From: Desulfopila sp. IMCC35008
GTDB lineage: Bacteria > Desulfobacterota > Desulfobulbia > Desulfobulbales > Desulfocapsaceae
Length of the DNA stretch: 64,000 nt
Direction: 5' to 3'
NCBI RefSeq assembly: GCF_010646885.2
Contig: NZ_CP050700.1
Location: 4,800,501-4,864,500, forward strand
Shown: piece by piece, positions 43,537-52,356 of the stretch
Layout: the number at the start of each line of letters is the position of its first letter
Numbering within the stretch: the stretch's first letter is position 1
Translations under genes and position numbers: made by a program
The notes under the pieces: generated by a model
Seen by the model: only the letters and a program-made list of their open reading frames with translations
Told to the model about the DNA's origin: nothing
Database searches by the model: none

Positions 43537-45135
43537 ATGCAGTTTGCCGAAAAATACGTAACTCCTCTGGCTGGAGAACTGTCTCCAAGCAGGAAGAGGT
43601 TCAATGTTTTTAATGAATATTTTTTCATTCGCAACGGTACAATTCGATTTCAGGCGAGGGCCGACATTTTCAACAATGTTAAGGTGATTCTTAAAGTTTA
43701 CCGAAACGATGGTGTTTGCGAATCGTTCATTGTTGATACAGATTATTATGATGTTCAGCAATTTGAACATAAACGAGTTACCAGGGACTTTTTTATCCAC
43801 CCATTTCCGATGAATCTTGGTCAGGTAACCTGTGTCAAATTTTCATATATCATTCATCTGGGTGAACAATCCTTTAACTCACAGTATGACTACATATTTA
43901 TGGAGAGAAGTAATTTTGAGGACAATCGAGCCCAGTGGCGAGAAATTACAGGACTCTGGGCTACTGGAAACACCTACCGGACAACAGAGGTCAAGCCCAA
44001 CATTCTGCAGCGAGATGTTGACCACTACAACAGGAACTTTGAGTCACTCAATATAACACCAAAGTTTACCAGAGGACTGTCTCATCACCCTTATCACCCC
44101 AAGCGTTTTATCCATAATAAGATTAATGGCTTACTGGAGGAAAAACAGAAAAGACCGGAGCAGGAAATAACAATAAAAGTATGCGTTGACTGCATTGATG
44201 ATACTGATTTCATAAACCACCTGATTTTTGCGCACAACAATGATGTAAAGGTCCAGTGCATTGTCGATTGGCGGAAAATGACTCTAACCAACAGTGACAA
44301 CTATCTGCGGCTCAAGCGTTCCGGTATCGAATTACTGGGGGTATTTTGCTCCTCCAGTGATACACTTGTGGAAGTTGCTCCTGACATGCATAATAAATTC
44401 ATAATCTTCGGCAGTGAAGATTGTATACTTGGATCTTTTAACATAGCTTTTGACACCTGGGGGGCAAACTGGGAGTCCGGTGCAACATTTCACTCAGCAG
44501 GGGTCTGTCGACTTCTTGATAATATCTTTCAAAGCATTCGCGGCGGAGTGATCCAACAGTATGGAGTTGATCCCTTGAGCCATTTTAATCTGCTGTATAC
44601 TTTTGGTCGTCACAAGATGATGAACGGAAATAATTTTCGTCCGCATCAAGCAATAATATCTAAAATTCATGGAGCCCGATTTTCCATAAAAGCCTGTCTG
44701 TTTCTTTTAGGTGAACTGCAGGGAGATCATGGAGACAGCGTGATAGATGCACTTATATGTGCGAAGAATCGAGGTGTTGAGCTTTTATTCATATTCAACG
44801 GACACATGGCAAGAGTTGGCGATGGAGGACAAGAATCCCCAATGACCGAGGAACTTCAAAAACCTTTACTGCCGGCTATCGCCAGACTGAAGCAGGCTGG
44901 AGTCCCCATTGGGTTGGTATACGGGATCAATGATCATGCTGTTCCTTATTCTCCATTACACTCAAAGTATTGTGTAATTGATGGCCAGATCGTTCTGGAT
45001 GGTAGTTTTAACTGGTATAACACCTCTGTTTTTTCGCATGATCATTTACTCGTATTTTCGAACAAACAGGCTGCCAGGGCCTATGAGTATGAGATCCACG
45101 AGATTCTTCATACTATGCGGGTATATTGGAAGTAA
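43537..45135 (+). CDS. Phospholipase D-like protein with two HKD-type motifs
   Basis: A 532-residue protein. Residues about 1-130 form a beta-rich domain (IRFQARADIFNNVKVILKVY) resembling a carbohydrate-binding module. The rest carries the two halves of a PLD catalytic unit: DMHNKFIIFG followed by LGSFN near residue 290, and LHSKYCVIDG followed by LDGSFNW near residue 475. The H-x-K and downstream G-S-x-N match non-classical PLDs, which act as nucleases or phosphodiesterases. No signal peptide is seen. It is followed 60 bp later by a CBM21-EEP gene, and the two look functionally paired. The region is visibly richer in A+T than its surroundings. Confidence 0.82.
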   Translation: MQFAEKYVTPLAGELSPSRKRFNVFNEYFFIRNGTIRFQARADIFNNVKVILKVYRNDGVCESFIVDTDYYDVQQFEHKRVTRDFFIHPFPMNLGQVTCVKFSYIIHLGEQSFNSQYDYIFMERSNFEDNRAQWREITGLWATGNTYRTTEVKPNILQRDVDHYNRNFESLNITPKFTRGLSHHPYHPKRFIHNKINGLLEEKQKRPEQEITIKVCVDCIDDTDFINHLIFAHNNDVKVQCIVDWRKMTLTNSDNYLRLKRSGIELLGVFCSSSDTLVEVAPDMHNKFIIFGSEDCILGSFNIAFDTWGANWESGATFHSAGVCRLLDNIFQSIRGGVIQQYGVDPLSHFNLLYTFGRHKMMNGNNFRPHQAIISKIHGARFSIKACLFLLGELQGDHGDSVIDALICAKNRGVELLFIFNGHMARVGDGGQESPMTEELQKPLLPAIARLKQAGVPIGLVYGINDHAVPYSPLHSKYCVIDGQIVLDGSFNWYNTSVFSHDHLLVFSNKQAARAYEYEIHEILHTMRVYWK

Positions 45136-45195
45136 AAGGATTTCCCCGTCGTCCGCACTTATGTTTTCTAAATTTCCAGGAGACTGGCTGTTGAG

Positions 45196-46725
45196 ATGCC
45201 CATGATTCAGCTCGTGTTTGCCCAAAGCATAATTTCAAGGGATAAAGGTGAAACAACCCAGAAGCTGAGGTTTGGTATTCTGGTGAAAAACCTTGCATAC
45301 GAAAAACAGATCACTGTTCATTGGGCTGGTGTTGATAATAAATGGCACCAGCTTCCTGCATTTTTCTCTTGCCAATCTGGCGGCGGTCGCGAGCAGTGGT
45401 ACGCTGAAACAGTTTACAGCTCTTCAGTCACAGAACGTCTGCCCGGTACTATCAGTTTTGCTCTACAGTACAGCGTCTCCGGTATGAATTACTGGGATAA
45501 TAATCACAATAGTACTTATTTCCTGTCAACTGATACCGGTCTTGCGCTGGGGGCAAACATTTTACTTTCTCTCATTGATTATAATTCATTGCTGCCCCAA
45601 AGTGAAATAATGCAAATTGTGGTGGCGTCTCATTGGTCCCTGCTGGCCCAACGTGTGTTTGTGCGTTGGACCACAGACAATTGGAGAACGTATCATCAGA
45701 CCCTCTGCACATTAAAAGGAAATAACAGTATCCATAAGACTCAAAAAGTCGAACCGAATCCCGGCTCAAACAAAATTTCGCTTTGGACTGGACATCTCAG
45801 AACACGTAAAGCTTTCAAGGTTGAATATGCCATCGGATGTGTGACTGAAAATGGGGAAATCTGGGACAACAACTTCGGTTGTAATTATATATCAAGTCAT
45901 AATAGCTTCAAGCTCTTAACCCTTAACCTGCACTGTTATCAAGAACAAGATCAGGATGCAAAATTTACTGAAATTACCCGGGCAATCAGTGAGATAGATA
46001 TCGACATTATCTGTTTGCAGGAAGTGGGTGAAGTGCGTAATGATACAGGCCAAGGAGAGTGGCGAACTAATGCAGCAAGGATAATTCGGAACCGATTACG
46101 GGAGCGTGGTCGTTACTATCATCTTTACAAAGACTGGTCACATATAGGATTCGATCGCTACCAGGAAGGAAGCGCTATTTTGAGTAAGTACCCTTTTCTT
46201 AGAAGAAAAGCCGCTTACGTTTCTACCAGTAAGGATATAAACAGTATCCACGCCAGAAAAATAGTTATGGCTCAAGTTTACGTCCCGGCCATAGGGATTG
46301 TCAATGTGTTCTCTGTCCACCTTAGCTGGTGGAGCGAGGGTTTTCGTGAACAATTCGAAACATTACGACGATGGGCAGACGAGGAAGACTCAGCTCAGGT
46401 TGCTGCCACATTGTTGTGTGGTGATTTTAACATAAAGGCAGGCTCCCAGGGGTACATGCTGATAGTCGATGACAAAGAATACGAAGACCAGTTTTTACGA
46501 GCAACATCTCCTGCACTGTTTGCTGAAATATTCAAGGAGACATTACCAAAGCGGGAAATGTATTGGGCTGATGACGACAGAATTGATTACATATATGCCA
46601 ATAAAAACGCATCCTTGCATCCAGTCAGGTCGAAGGTTGTCTTTTCAGGCCAATATTACAGGAGGGTTTCCGACCACGTGGGATATCTCACAGAATTTGA
46701 GCCGGAAGAAATACATACAAGCTGA
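45196..46725 (+). CDS. Two CBM21-like modules plus endonuclease/exonuclease/phosphatase domain
   Basis: A 509-residue protein. Two N-terminal modules of the CBM21 starch/glycogen-binding pattern are seen: about 20-115 (ITVHWAGVDNKWHQLPAFFS, then FALQYSVSGMNYWDNNHNST) and about 135-240 (VFVRWTTDNWRTYHQTL, then VEYAIGCVTENGEIWDNNFG). Both end in the W-D-N-N that closes CBM21. Residues about 245-505 are an EEP-fold enzyme: LLTLNLHCYQ, ICLQEVGE, GSAILSKYP, LLCGDFNIKAG, DDRIDYIYA and VSDHVGYL give the Asn, Glu, Asp, Asn, Asp and His of the active site. It may be a glycogen-targeted phosphodiesterase. No signal peptide; ATG 45196 follows AGGAG. Confidence 0.82.
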   Translation: MPMIQLVFAQSIISRDKGETTQKLRFGILVKNLAYEKQITVHWAGVDNKWHQLPAFFSCQSGGGREQWYAETVYSSSVTERLPGTISFALQYSVSGMNYWDNNHNSTYFLSTDTGLALGANILLSLIDYNSLLPQSEIMQIVVASHWSLLAQRVFVRWTTDNWRTYHQTLCTLKGNNSIHKTQKVEPNPGSNKISLWTGHLRTRKAFKVEYAIGCVTENGEIWDNNFGCNYISSHNSFKLLTLNLHCYQEQDQDAKFTEITRAISEIDIDIICLQEVGEVRNDTGQGEWRTNAARIIRNRLRERGRYYHLYKDWSHIGFDRYQEGSAILSKYPFLRRKAAYVSTSKDINSIHARKIVMAQVYVPAIGIVNVFSVHLSWWSEGFREQFETLRRWADEEDSAQVAATLLCGDFNIKAGSQGYMLIVDDKEYEDQFLRATSPALFAEIFKETLPKREMYWADDDRIDYIYANKNASLHPVRSKVVFSGQYYRRVSDHVGYLTEFEPEEIHTS

Positions 46726-47003
46726 ACATTTCATTCTTTTCAGCCCTTCTCAGTCATTGCCAAGCCGTTGCAGCGAGGCGATGAAAGAAGACCATGGTTC
46801 ATACCGGATTGGCGCTTACGAAATCACCCCCCAAAGCACACCTGTTGTAAGGGTACACAAGATGATATAATTCATTGTTGATACATTTTCCCGATGGCTA
46901 GTCAGATGAGCCTATAAGACCCACAGAGTAATCAAAAACACTTCGGCCACAACTGTGAATCGGTGCAGCAGAGTAGGTATACATTCTGTGGAAGGAAAGC
47001 GAA

Positions 47004-47963
47004 ATGGAATACAAGGATTACTACAAGATTCTCGGGATAACAAAAGATGCTACACTGGATGAGATCAAAAGAGCTTACCGGAAGCTAGCCCGCAAGTACC
47101 ATCCTGATGTAAATAAGGAAACAGGTTCAGAAGCTCGTTTTAAAGAGATCGGGGAAGCCTATGAAGTGCTGAAAGACAAGGAAAAGCGTGCGGCATATGA
47201 CCAGTTTGGGAGCAACTGGAAAGCCGGGCAGGATTTCAAGCCACCACCTGGTTGGGAGTTCCGGGATTTTACCGGTTCACGGAGTTACAGTCGGTCTTCG
47301 CCTCATGGGTTCAGCGATTTCTTCGAGACACTTTTTGGCGGATGGCGGAATCAGCCGGAAGCGGAGGCCTTTTCGTTCTTCCATTCCGATCCGTTTGAGC
47401 GCGGCCAGGACATAAGGGCCAAGCTGTCCATCACACTTGAGGAGAGCTACAGAGGAAGCAGGAAAACAATCTCACTGAGCCGGGATACGATTTCTGGAGG
47501 CCGGTACGGCACAGAAACCACCTCACTTCAGGTATCAACCCCCAGGGGAATTCTAGAAGGGCAGCAGATCAGGCTTGAAGGACAGGGAAATGCTCGTATG
47601 GAGCATGGTAGACGTGGAGACCTGTTTCTTGAGATCATCTTTGAGCCTCACCCCTATTTTACCGTGGTCAAGCGAGACATAACCATGACCCTGCCGGTAA
47701 CCCCATGGGAAGCAGCGCTTGGTGCAACCATCAAAGTTCCTACACTTGGCGACCCTGTCGACCTCAAATTGCCAGCGGGCTCCCAGACTGGCCGTAAGTT
47801 GCGCTTAAAGGGCAAAGGCCTCTCTTCAGCAAGCCAAACCGGCGACCAGTATATTATCCTGGCTGTCCACACACCCATACCGGAGACGGAGCACCAAAAA
47901 GAGCTCTTCAAAGAGATGGCGAGACTGCTCCCATTTAACCCGAGAAGCAAGTTCAAGATATAA
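47004..47963 (+). CDS. cbpA: DnaJ-family co-chaperone CbpA
   Basis: A 319-residue DnaJ-class co-chaperone. The J domain (residues 4-68, YYKILGITKDATLDEIKRAY) has the HPD motif (KYHPDVNKE). A Gly/Phe-rich stretch follows (FRDFTGSRSYSRSSPHGFSD), then two C-terminal beta domains (RAKLSITLEESYRGSRKTIS, PLPVTPWEAALGATIKVPTL-like block) and no zinc-finger, which places it with CbpA rather than DnaJ. It delivers unfolded proteins to DnaK. The next gene, its modulator, starts 2 bp downstream. Confidence 0.94.
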   Translation: MEYKDYYKILGITKDATLDEIKRAYRKLARKYHPDVNKETGSEARFKEIGEAYEVLKDKEKRAAYDQFGSNWKAGQDFKPPPGWEFRDFTGSRSYSRSSPHGFSDFFETLFGGWRNQPEAEAFSFFHSDPFERGQDIRAKLSITLEESYRGSRKTISLSRDTISGGRYGTETTSLQVSTPRGILEGQQIRLEGQGNARMEHGRRGDLFLEIIFEPHPYFTVVKRDITMTLPVTPWEAALGATIKVPTLGDPVDLKLPAGSQTGRKLRLKGKGLSSASQTGDQYIILAVHTPIPETEHQKELFKEMARLLPFNPRSKFKI

Positions 47964-47965
47964 CT

Positions 47966-48262
47966 ATGAAACATCACGAGAAATACACATTGCTGGACGA
48001 AACAGTCACGTACAACCTGAAGGGGCTCTGCTCTGCATGTCAGGTTCGGGATGAACTGGTATTTGACATGATCAATGAAGGAATAATTACCCCTCTCGGC
48101 AACTCACCCGAAAACTGGGTCTTTTCAGCTGCTTCCATTAAAAATGTACAGGTCACGATACGCCTGCAGCAAGACCTGGGGATCAATCTTCCCGGTGCGG
48201 CTCTTGCCCTGAATTTACTGGAGGAGCTCGATGGCCTGCGCTCCCGGCTCCCCAGGGAATAG
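47966..48262 (+). CDS. cbpM: Chaperone modulator CbpM
   Basis: A 98-residue MerR-like CbpM protein. The family blocks are YTLLDETVTYNLKGLCSACQ, ELVFDMINEGIITPLG and IKNVQVTIRLQQDLGINLPG followed by ALALNLLEEL. In E. coli CbpM binds the J domain of CbpA and inhibits it. It is directly after cbpA, as in E. coli and many others. Soluble, cytoplasmic. Confidence 0.92.
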   Translation: MKHHEKYTLLDETVTYNLKGLCSACQVRDELVFDMINEGIITPLGNSPENWVFSAASIKNVQVTIRLQQDLGINLPGAALALNLLEELDGLRSRLPRE

Positions 48263-48594
48263 CATGTTAGCCCACTGTTATATTCGTCATGCTTATCCAC
48301 CCTTTCCAAGGCAACTTTTTACCGTGAATATCTACCCTAGATATCCGGGAAAATAACACGTGAATATAATGTAAGAAGTTCACCTATTCATTTCCCTGCC
48401 ACGGTGTTTTCTCACCGTGTTTTCGTCCTAAATGCAGTATTGCTTTTCATCTTTCTTTCCCGCAGAATGGTAACAGCAGGAGAGGTAATTACCTATTTTG
48501 AAGTCAATACTGCTGATTATGCACTCTTTTCCATCGACTGAATTGAATGAAGATATAACAAGTAACAAAGGGGTCGGATAACGGCTTAAGCCAG
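48263..48594. other. 332-bp intergenic region with repeat copy C
   Basis: The whole middle of this gap is copy C of the island element (48302-48502). The last 90 bp lead to the alcohol dehydrogenase gene. No coding sequence is seen. Confidence 0.65.
48302..48502 (+). repeat. Island element, copy C, with conserved hairpin
   Basis: A 201-bp copy of the element at 25686-25882. It keeps TTACCGTGAATATCT, CCGGGAAAATAACA, GAAGTTCACCTATTCA, a hairpin CACGGTG (48400-48406) TTTTCT CACCGTG (48413-48419), the block TGCAGTATTGCTTTTCATC at 48433-48451, and the palindrome GGTAATTACC (48484-48493) before TATTTTG. The hairpin stem sequence differs from copy A at paired positions, yet all pairs are kept. Confidence 0.7.
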
Positions 48595-49623
48595 ATGAAA
48601 GCAATGGTTTTACATGAACTCGGCACGCTGAATGATAATCCGGCACCACTGCAACTGGTGGATTTGCCGGATCCGATGCCCGGAGTTGGCGAAATCCTGG
48701 TGAGGGTCGCTGTCTGCGGGGTCTGTCACACGGAGTTGGATATCATTGAAGGCCGTACGCCTCCTTCGCGCTTACCGTTGGTGCCCGGACATCAGGTTGT
48801 TGGTCGGGTCCAGGCATTGGGTGAAAAAGTCAAGGTATTCAAACCCCATGATCGAGTCGGTATTGCCTGGATCCACTCGGCCTGCGGAACCTGCAAGTTC
48901 TGCCAAGCTGACAGCGAGAATTTGTGTAGTGATTTCAAGGGCACCGGCCGGGATGTCGACGGCGGATATGCCGAGTATATGATAATACCTGAAGGGTTTG
49001 CTTATCACATCCCGGATGACCTCAGCGATGCTGAAGTGGCACCCCTGCTCTGCGCCGGCGCGATCGGTTACCGATCCCTGCAGTTGACCGGGCTTCAGGA
49101 TGGGCAAAAGCTGGGGCTAACGGGATTCGGGGCCTCTGGTCACCTGGTTTTGAAAATGGTTCACTTCCTGTACCCCAATACTACGGTTTTCGTTTTTGCC
49201 AGGGGTGGCGAGCAACAGGAATTCGCGAGAGGACTTGGTGCGGGCTGGGCCGGGGCGACCACAGATAAGCCACCAGAAAAGTTAGACTGCATTATTGATA
49301 CTACGCCTGCCTGGATTCCGGTGGTTGAGGCATTAAGAAATCTCGAACCGGGAGGAAGATTAGTGATCAATGCCATTGCTAAGGAAAATATCGATAAAAA
49401 TGCTCTCCTGGGGCTGGATTATCAACTCGATATGTGGCTGGAAAAAGAGATTAAGAGTGTCGCCAACATCACCCGAAAAGATGTAAGTGGATTTCTCAAA
49501 CTGGCCGAGAATATGCAGATTAAACCGGAGGTAAAAGAATATCCGCTGGCCGAGGCAAACCGTTGCTTGATGGAACTCAAGACAAAAAGAGTTCTCGGGG
49601 CCAAAATCCTTCGCATTGAGTGA
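48595..49623 (+). CDS. Zinc-dependent alcohol dehydrogenase
   Basis: A 342-residue medium-chain dehydrogenase. Catalytic zinc ligands: Cys in AVCGVCHTELDIIE, His in LVPGHQVVGRVQ, and the structural four-cysteine loop (CGTCKFCQADSENLC). The Rossmann part is somewhat unusual (LGLTGFGASGHLVLKMVHFL); it resembles the AdhP/AdhA-type dehydrogenases of anaerobic and stress regulons in Pseudomonas. It oxidises or reduces alcohols/aldehydes with NAD(P)H. It follows the island element by 92 bp. Confidence 0.92.
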   Translation: MKAMVLHELGTLNDNPAPLQLVDLPDPMPGVGEILVRVAVCGVCHTELDIIEGRTPPSRLPLVPGHQVVGRVQALGEKVKVFKPHDRVGIAWIHSACGTCKFCQADSENLCSDFKGTGRDVDGGYAEYMIIPEGFAYHIPDDLSDAEVAPLLCAGAIGYRSLQLTGLQDGQKLGLTGFGASGHLVLKMVHFLYPNTTVFVFARGGEQQEFARGLGAGWAGATTDKPPEKLDCIIDTTPAWIPVVEALRNLEPGGRLVINAIAKENIDKNALLGLDYQLDMWLEKEIKSVANITRKDVSGFLKLAENMQIKPEVKEYPLAEANRCLMELKTKRVLGAKILRIE

Positions 49624-49745
49624 TTTGCGGCTTCAAAAGCATCAACAAATGTACCAGACGTCATAGACAACAGATCTCCGGCCTTAACAAAGGCTCCTCA
49701 CTGTCAACCTGGCCGGGGGCCCGGAACCGGCCAATGGAGAGGACG

Positions 49746-50375
49746 ATGTCGAAAAGCACGATTGGGACATTTCGTCGAGAAGTTGTCATGGAATCATCAG
49801 AAAAAACTGCCTGGCTGTCGGTTCTCACCAACCTGCTGCTAGTAGGGATAAAAACTACTGTGGCCGGGATTTGTTCAACCATCTTAATCACCTGGTTTTT
49901 TTCCCGCTATGAACATGAAAAAGGTAAGGAAACAGGATTTCCAAGTCTGGTAGCTGATGCGCACCATATCTGGACTGATATGCTCTCCTCGCTGGTTCTT
50001 CTGATGGCACTGCTGGGCAGTGCCATGGGGTTTGCCCTCGATAAATATGCTGCAATAATAGTGGTAATGTTTATTGCCCGCTCTGTGACTACGATCTTCA
50101 CGAACTCTGTACGAGTCCTCCTCGACGCCTCTCTAGACCATCGCAGCTTGGCGCAGATTCGAGAAATTGTTCTTGCAGATCCACGTGTCACTGAAATTCA
50201 AAATCTCTGGGCCAGAAATGCCGGACGTTACAAATTTATAGAACTTGATTGAGTTCTTCGGGTGAAAGATCTGGAGAAGGGTCATCAGTTATCGGAAGAG
50301 ATCAACGCTGATAAAGCTGTGGATAGTATCCTGAGCGAGCAGGGGAATAACTGGAAAGAAAATGCAGCAACCTAG
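49746..50375 (+). pseudogene. Decayed cation diffusion facilitator (CDF) transporter
   Basis: The frame from ATG 49746 (behind GGAGAGG) starts like a CDF protein (helix 1, WLSVLTNLLLVGIKTTVAGI), but then jumps directly to the region of helices 4-5 (ITWFFSRYEHEKGKE, SLVADAHHIWTDMLSSLVLL). Helices 2-3 and the first metal motif are missing, an internal in-frame loss of roughly 80 residues by comparison with the family. The frame then meets TGA at 50250-50252 (FIELD-TGA-VLRVKDLEKGHQ) and continues as good CDF C-terminal sequence to TAG at 50375. Either damage alone would ruin a transporter. No obvious SECIS follows the TGA. It once exported divalent metals such as Zn2+ or Fe2+. Confidence 0.75.
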
Positions 50376-50392
50376 CAAATGAGGGAAACATC

Positions 50393-51439
50393 ATGGACGA
50401 ACAAAAGATAAGGGAAGCCTTACAGGTGGTTGTGCATCCAAAGTTGAGAAAGAGCCTCATCGATATCGGCATGATACGAAACATCGTAATAGACGATGAC
50501 AGCGTCACTCTCAGCCTCGCGCTCAGGAGTGAACGATCTCCCTTAAGAAAAGTGTTCATACGTGAAATTGAAAAAGCAGTGGGCGACGTACCCGGGGTTT
50601 CTTCCGTGCAGGTAGAGGTCATAGCCTTAAGCAGGGAGGAGTTTGATCAGCTGTTCCCCAGGGCTCCGCTGAAAGGAATTGAAAAAGTGAAAAATTTCCT
50701 GGCTGTTGCAAGCGGAAAGGGAGGTGTAGGCAAGACAACGGTCGCTATTAATGTGGCTCTGGCCCTTGTGAAGCAGGGCTTTAAGGTAGGGCTTCTTGAT
50801 GCTGATGTGTATGGGCCCAGCATTCCGGTAATGCTGGGCATCTCAGCAGTATTGGAGCAGAAAGACAACATGATTATTCCCCAGGAGAAGTATGGCTTGA
50901 GGATAATGTCGCTGGGAATGACCGCTGGCCGGGGTGAAGCTTTTATCTGGCGGGGTCCACTGGTTTCAAAGATGATCAATCAATTGCTTGGCAAGGTAAC
51001 ATGGGGCGAACTCGATTATCTGGTTATTGACCTTCCACCCGGAACCGGTGATCCATCAATCGCCATTGCCAATGCACTCCCCCGCTGTTTAGTCTTAATG
51101 GTAACAACGCCTCAGGAAGTTGCCCTGGCAGATGTCCGGCGGGCTCTTGGACTCTTTCAGAAAACAGGACAACCGATTGTTGGCCTGGTTGAAAACATGT
51201 CCTATTTTCTTTCCAGCCCCTCAGCGGAGCCGATTGAGATTTTTGGCCGTGGAGGCGGAGAACAACTGAGTAAAGAGACAGGGCTCCCTTTACTGGGCTC
51301 ACTGCCGATTGACCTTGAACTGCGCCAGGGAGGTGACTCCGGAGTGCCATTACTCGTATCATCGGCAGACTCCTCAACTGGTCATATTTTTCATACAATA
51401 GCGCATAAAATAGCTGAACAGACACGACGGCTGGAATAA
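50393..51439 (+). CDS. Mrp/NBP35-family Fe-S carrier ATPase with DUF59 domain
   Basis: A 348-residue ApbC/Mrp protein. Residues 1-80 are an MIP18/DUF59 domain (EALQVVVHPKLRKSLIDIG). The ATPase core has a deviant Walker A (ASGKGGVGKTTVAINVALAL), LLDADVYGPSIPVMLGI and DYLVIDLPPGTGDPSIAI. The usual C-terminal CxxC that holds the bridging [4Fe-4S] cluster is not seen; that segment reads ENMSYFLSSP, so cluster transfer may be lost or altered. It starts 17 bp after the decayed CDF gene. In the family, it assembles or delivers Fe-S clusters. Confidence 0.88.
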   Translation: MDEQKIREALQVVVHPKLRKSLIDIGMIRNIVIDDDSVTLSLALRSERSPLRKVFIREIEKAVGDVPGVSSVQVEVIALSREEFDQLFPRAPLKGIEKVKNFLAVASGKGGVGKTTVAINVALALVKQGFKVGLLDADVYGPSIPVMLGISAVLEQKDNMIIPQEKYGLRIMSLGMTAGRGEAFIWRGPLVSKMINQLLGKVTWGELDYLVIDLPPGTGDPSIAIANALPRCLVLMVTTPQEVALADVRRALGLFQKTGQPIVGLVENMSYFLSSPSAEPIEIFGRGGGEQLSKETGLPLLGSLPIDLELRQGGDSGVPLLVSSADSSTGHIFHTIAHKIAEQTRRLE

Positions 51440-51510
51440 GGAAGTGAGCCACTCTGGCTGAGGTATCACCCTCCGGTTGTCTCAATCAGTCACCATGCAG
51501 GTTTGCATCC

Positions 51511-52356
51511 ATGGACCAGAACATATATTTTGCCTATGACGGTTCAATCAACTCTGACTGGGTAGCCCGGTACGCCGTTCGTCTTGCCGGTAACATCCAG
51601 GCTGAGCATCTCAGCCTGATCCATATCCGCAATGGCGCCGTCTCCGATAAACAGCTGGATATAAAAATCGCCTATATTGCGGCCCTGTGCAGTTCTCATG
51701 ACATCGAGCTCAAAGTCTCTCTCCTGCCCAAGAGCCCCGATGTTACCGCGACACTTCTTCAGTCGATACCAGCGGGGGGGGATACCTATTGCATTTGCGG
51801 AGCAAGGGCTACGTCACGGGGAAAAGGTTTCCTGGCCGGTACCATTTCTCAAAAACTCCTGCGTGCCCGACGATTCAATACCCTGGCCATACGAGTGGTC
51901 AACCCTGGCCTTTTGGGCTGCCCTGCAAACGTGATGTTTCCCCTTGCCGGACATCCGCAAAAATTCAAGGCAGCCATGCCATTTTTGCTGATGTTTCTAC
52001 CCTGCCTCCACAAGCTCACCCTGCTTCGCATTATGACCGTTCACCCTCTGCTGTTTCGCTATCTCTCGGTCGTGAGAAGCCGGGCGATCCTCCAGAGAGG
52101 AACACGTTATGTCCAGGAAACCATGGCCGAGATAGCACGGGAAACCGGCAATTCAACTTTTACCATGGAAGACCATGTGCGGATCTCGGATGACTGGGTC
52201 AAAGAAATCCTGATTCTTGCCGGAAAGGTCCAAACCGGGTTGATCCTGCTTGGGGCCAGCGATCGCTTCCTGGAATCGCGCTTTTATTTTAGCAGTAAAA
52301 TCGAACAGATTCTCAGGCAGACGCCCTGCGATGTTGGTATCTATCGGAAAATATGA
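51511..52356 (+). CDS. Two-domain universal stress protein
   Basis: A 281-residue protein with two USP-like halves: about 1-132 (IYFAYDGSINSDWVARYAVR, ending GTISQKLLRARRFNTLAIRV) and about 145-281 (ending LILLGASDRFLESRFYFSSK then PCDVGIYRKI). The first half lacks the usual G-x2-G-x9-GS nucleotide motif in clear form (ICGARATSRGKGFLAGTIS). Its stop overlaps the start of the P-type ATPase (ATGA), so it may tune that pump. USP-ATPase neighbours are common in stress islands. Confidence 0.8.
   Translation: MDQNIYFAYDGSINSDWVARYAVRLAGNIQAEHLSLIHIRNGAVSDKQLDIKIAYIAALCSSHDIELKVSLLPKSPDVTATLLQSIPAGGDTYCICGARATSRGKGFLAGTISQKLLRARRFNTLAIRVVNPGLLGCPANVMFPLAGHPQKFKAAMPFLLMFLPCLHKLTLLRIMTVHPLLFRYLSVVRSRAILQRGTRYVQETMAEIARETGNSTFTMEDHVRISDDWVKEILILAGKVQTGLILLGASDRFLESRFYFSSKIEQILRQTPCDVGIYRKI

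Noticed and set aside
46715..46745. Hairpin GCTGAA/TTCAGC just after the CBM21-EEP gene as terminator
   Set aside because: The loop is 12 nt, the stem only 6 bp and no T-run follows, so support is too weak for a feature.
46469..46870. Open frame overlapping the end of the CBM21-EEP gene and running into the gap before cbpA
   Set aside because: Most of it is the shadow of the EEP gene, and the 29-codon tail has no family or ribosome site.
50250..50252. TGA in the CDF gene as a second selenocysteine codon
   Set aside because: No convincing SECIS-like stem follows, the gene has another internal loss, and the expected residue is an ordinary hydrophobic one in the family.
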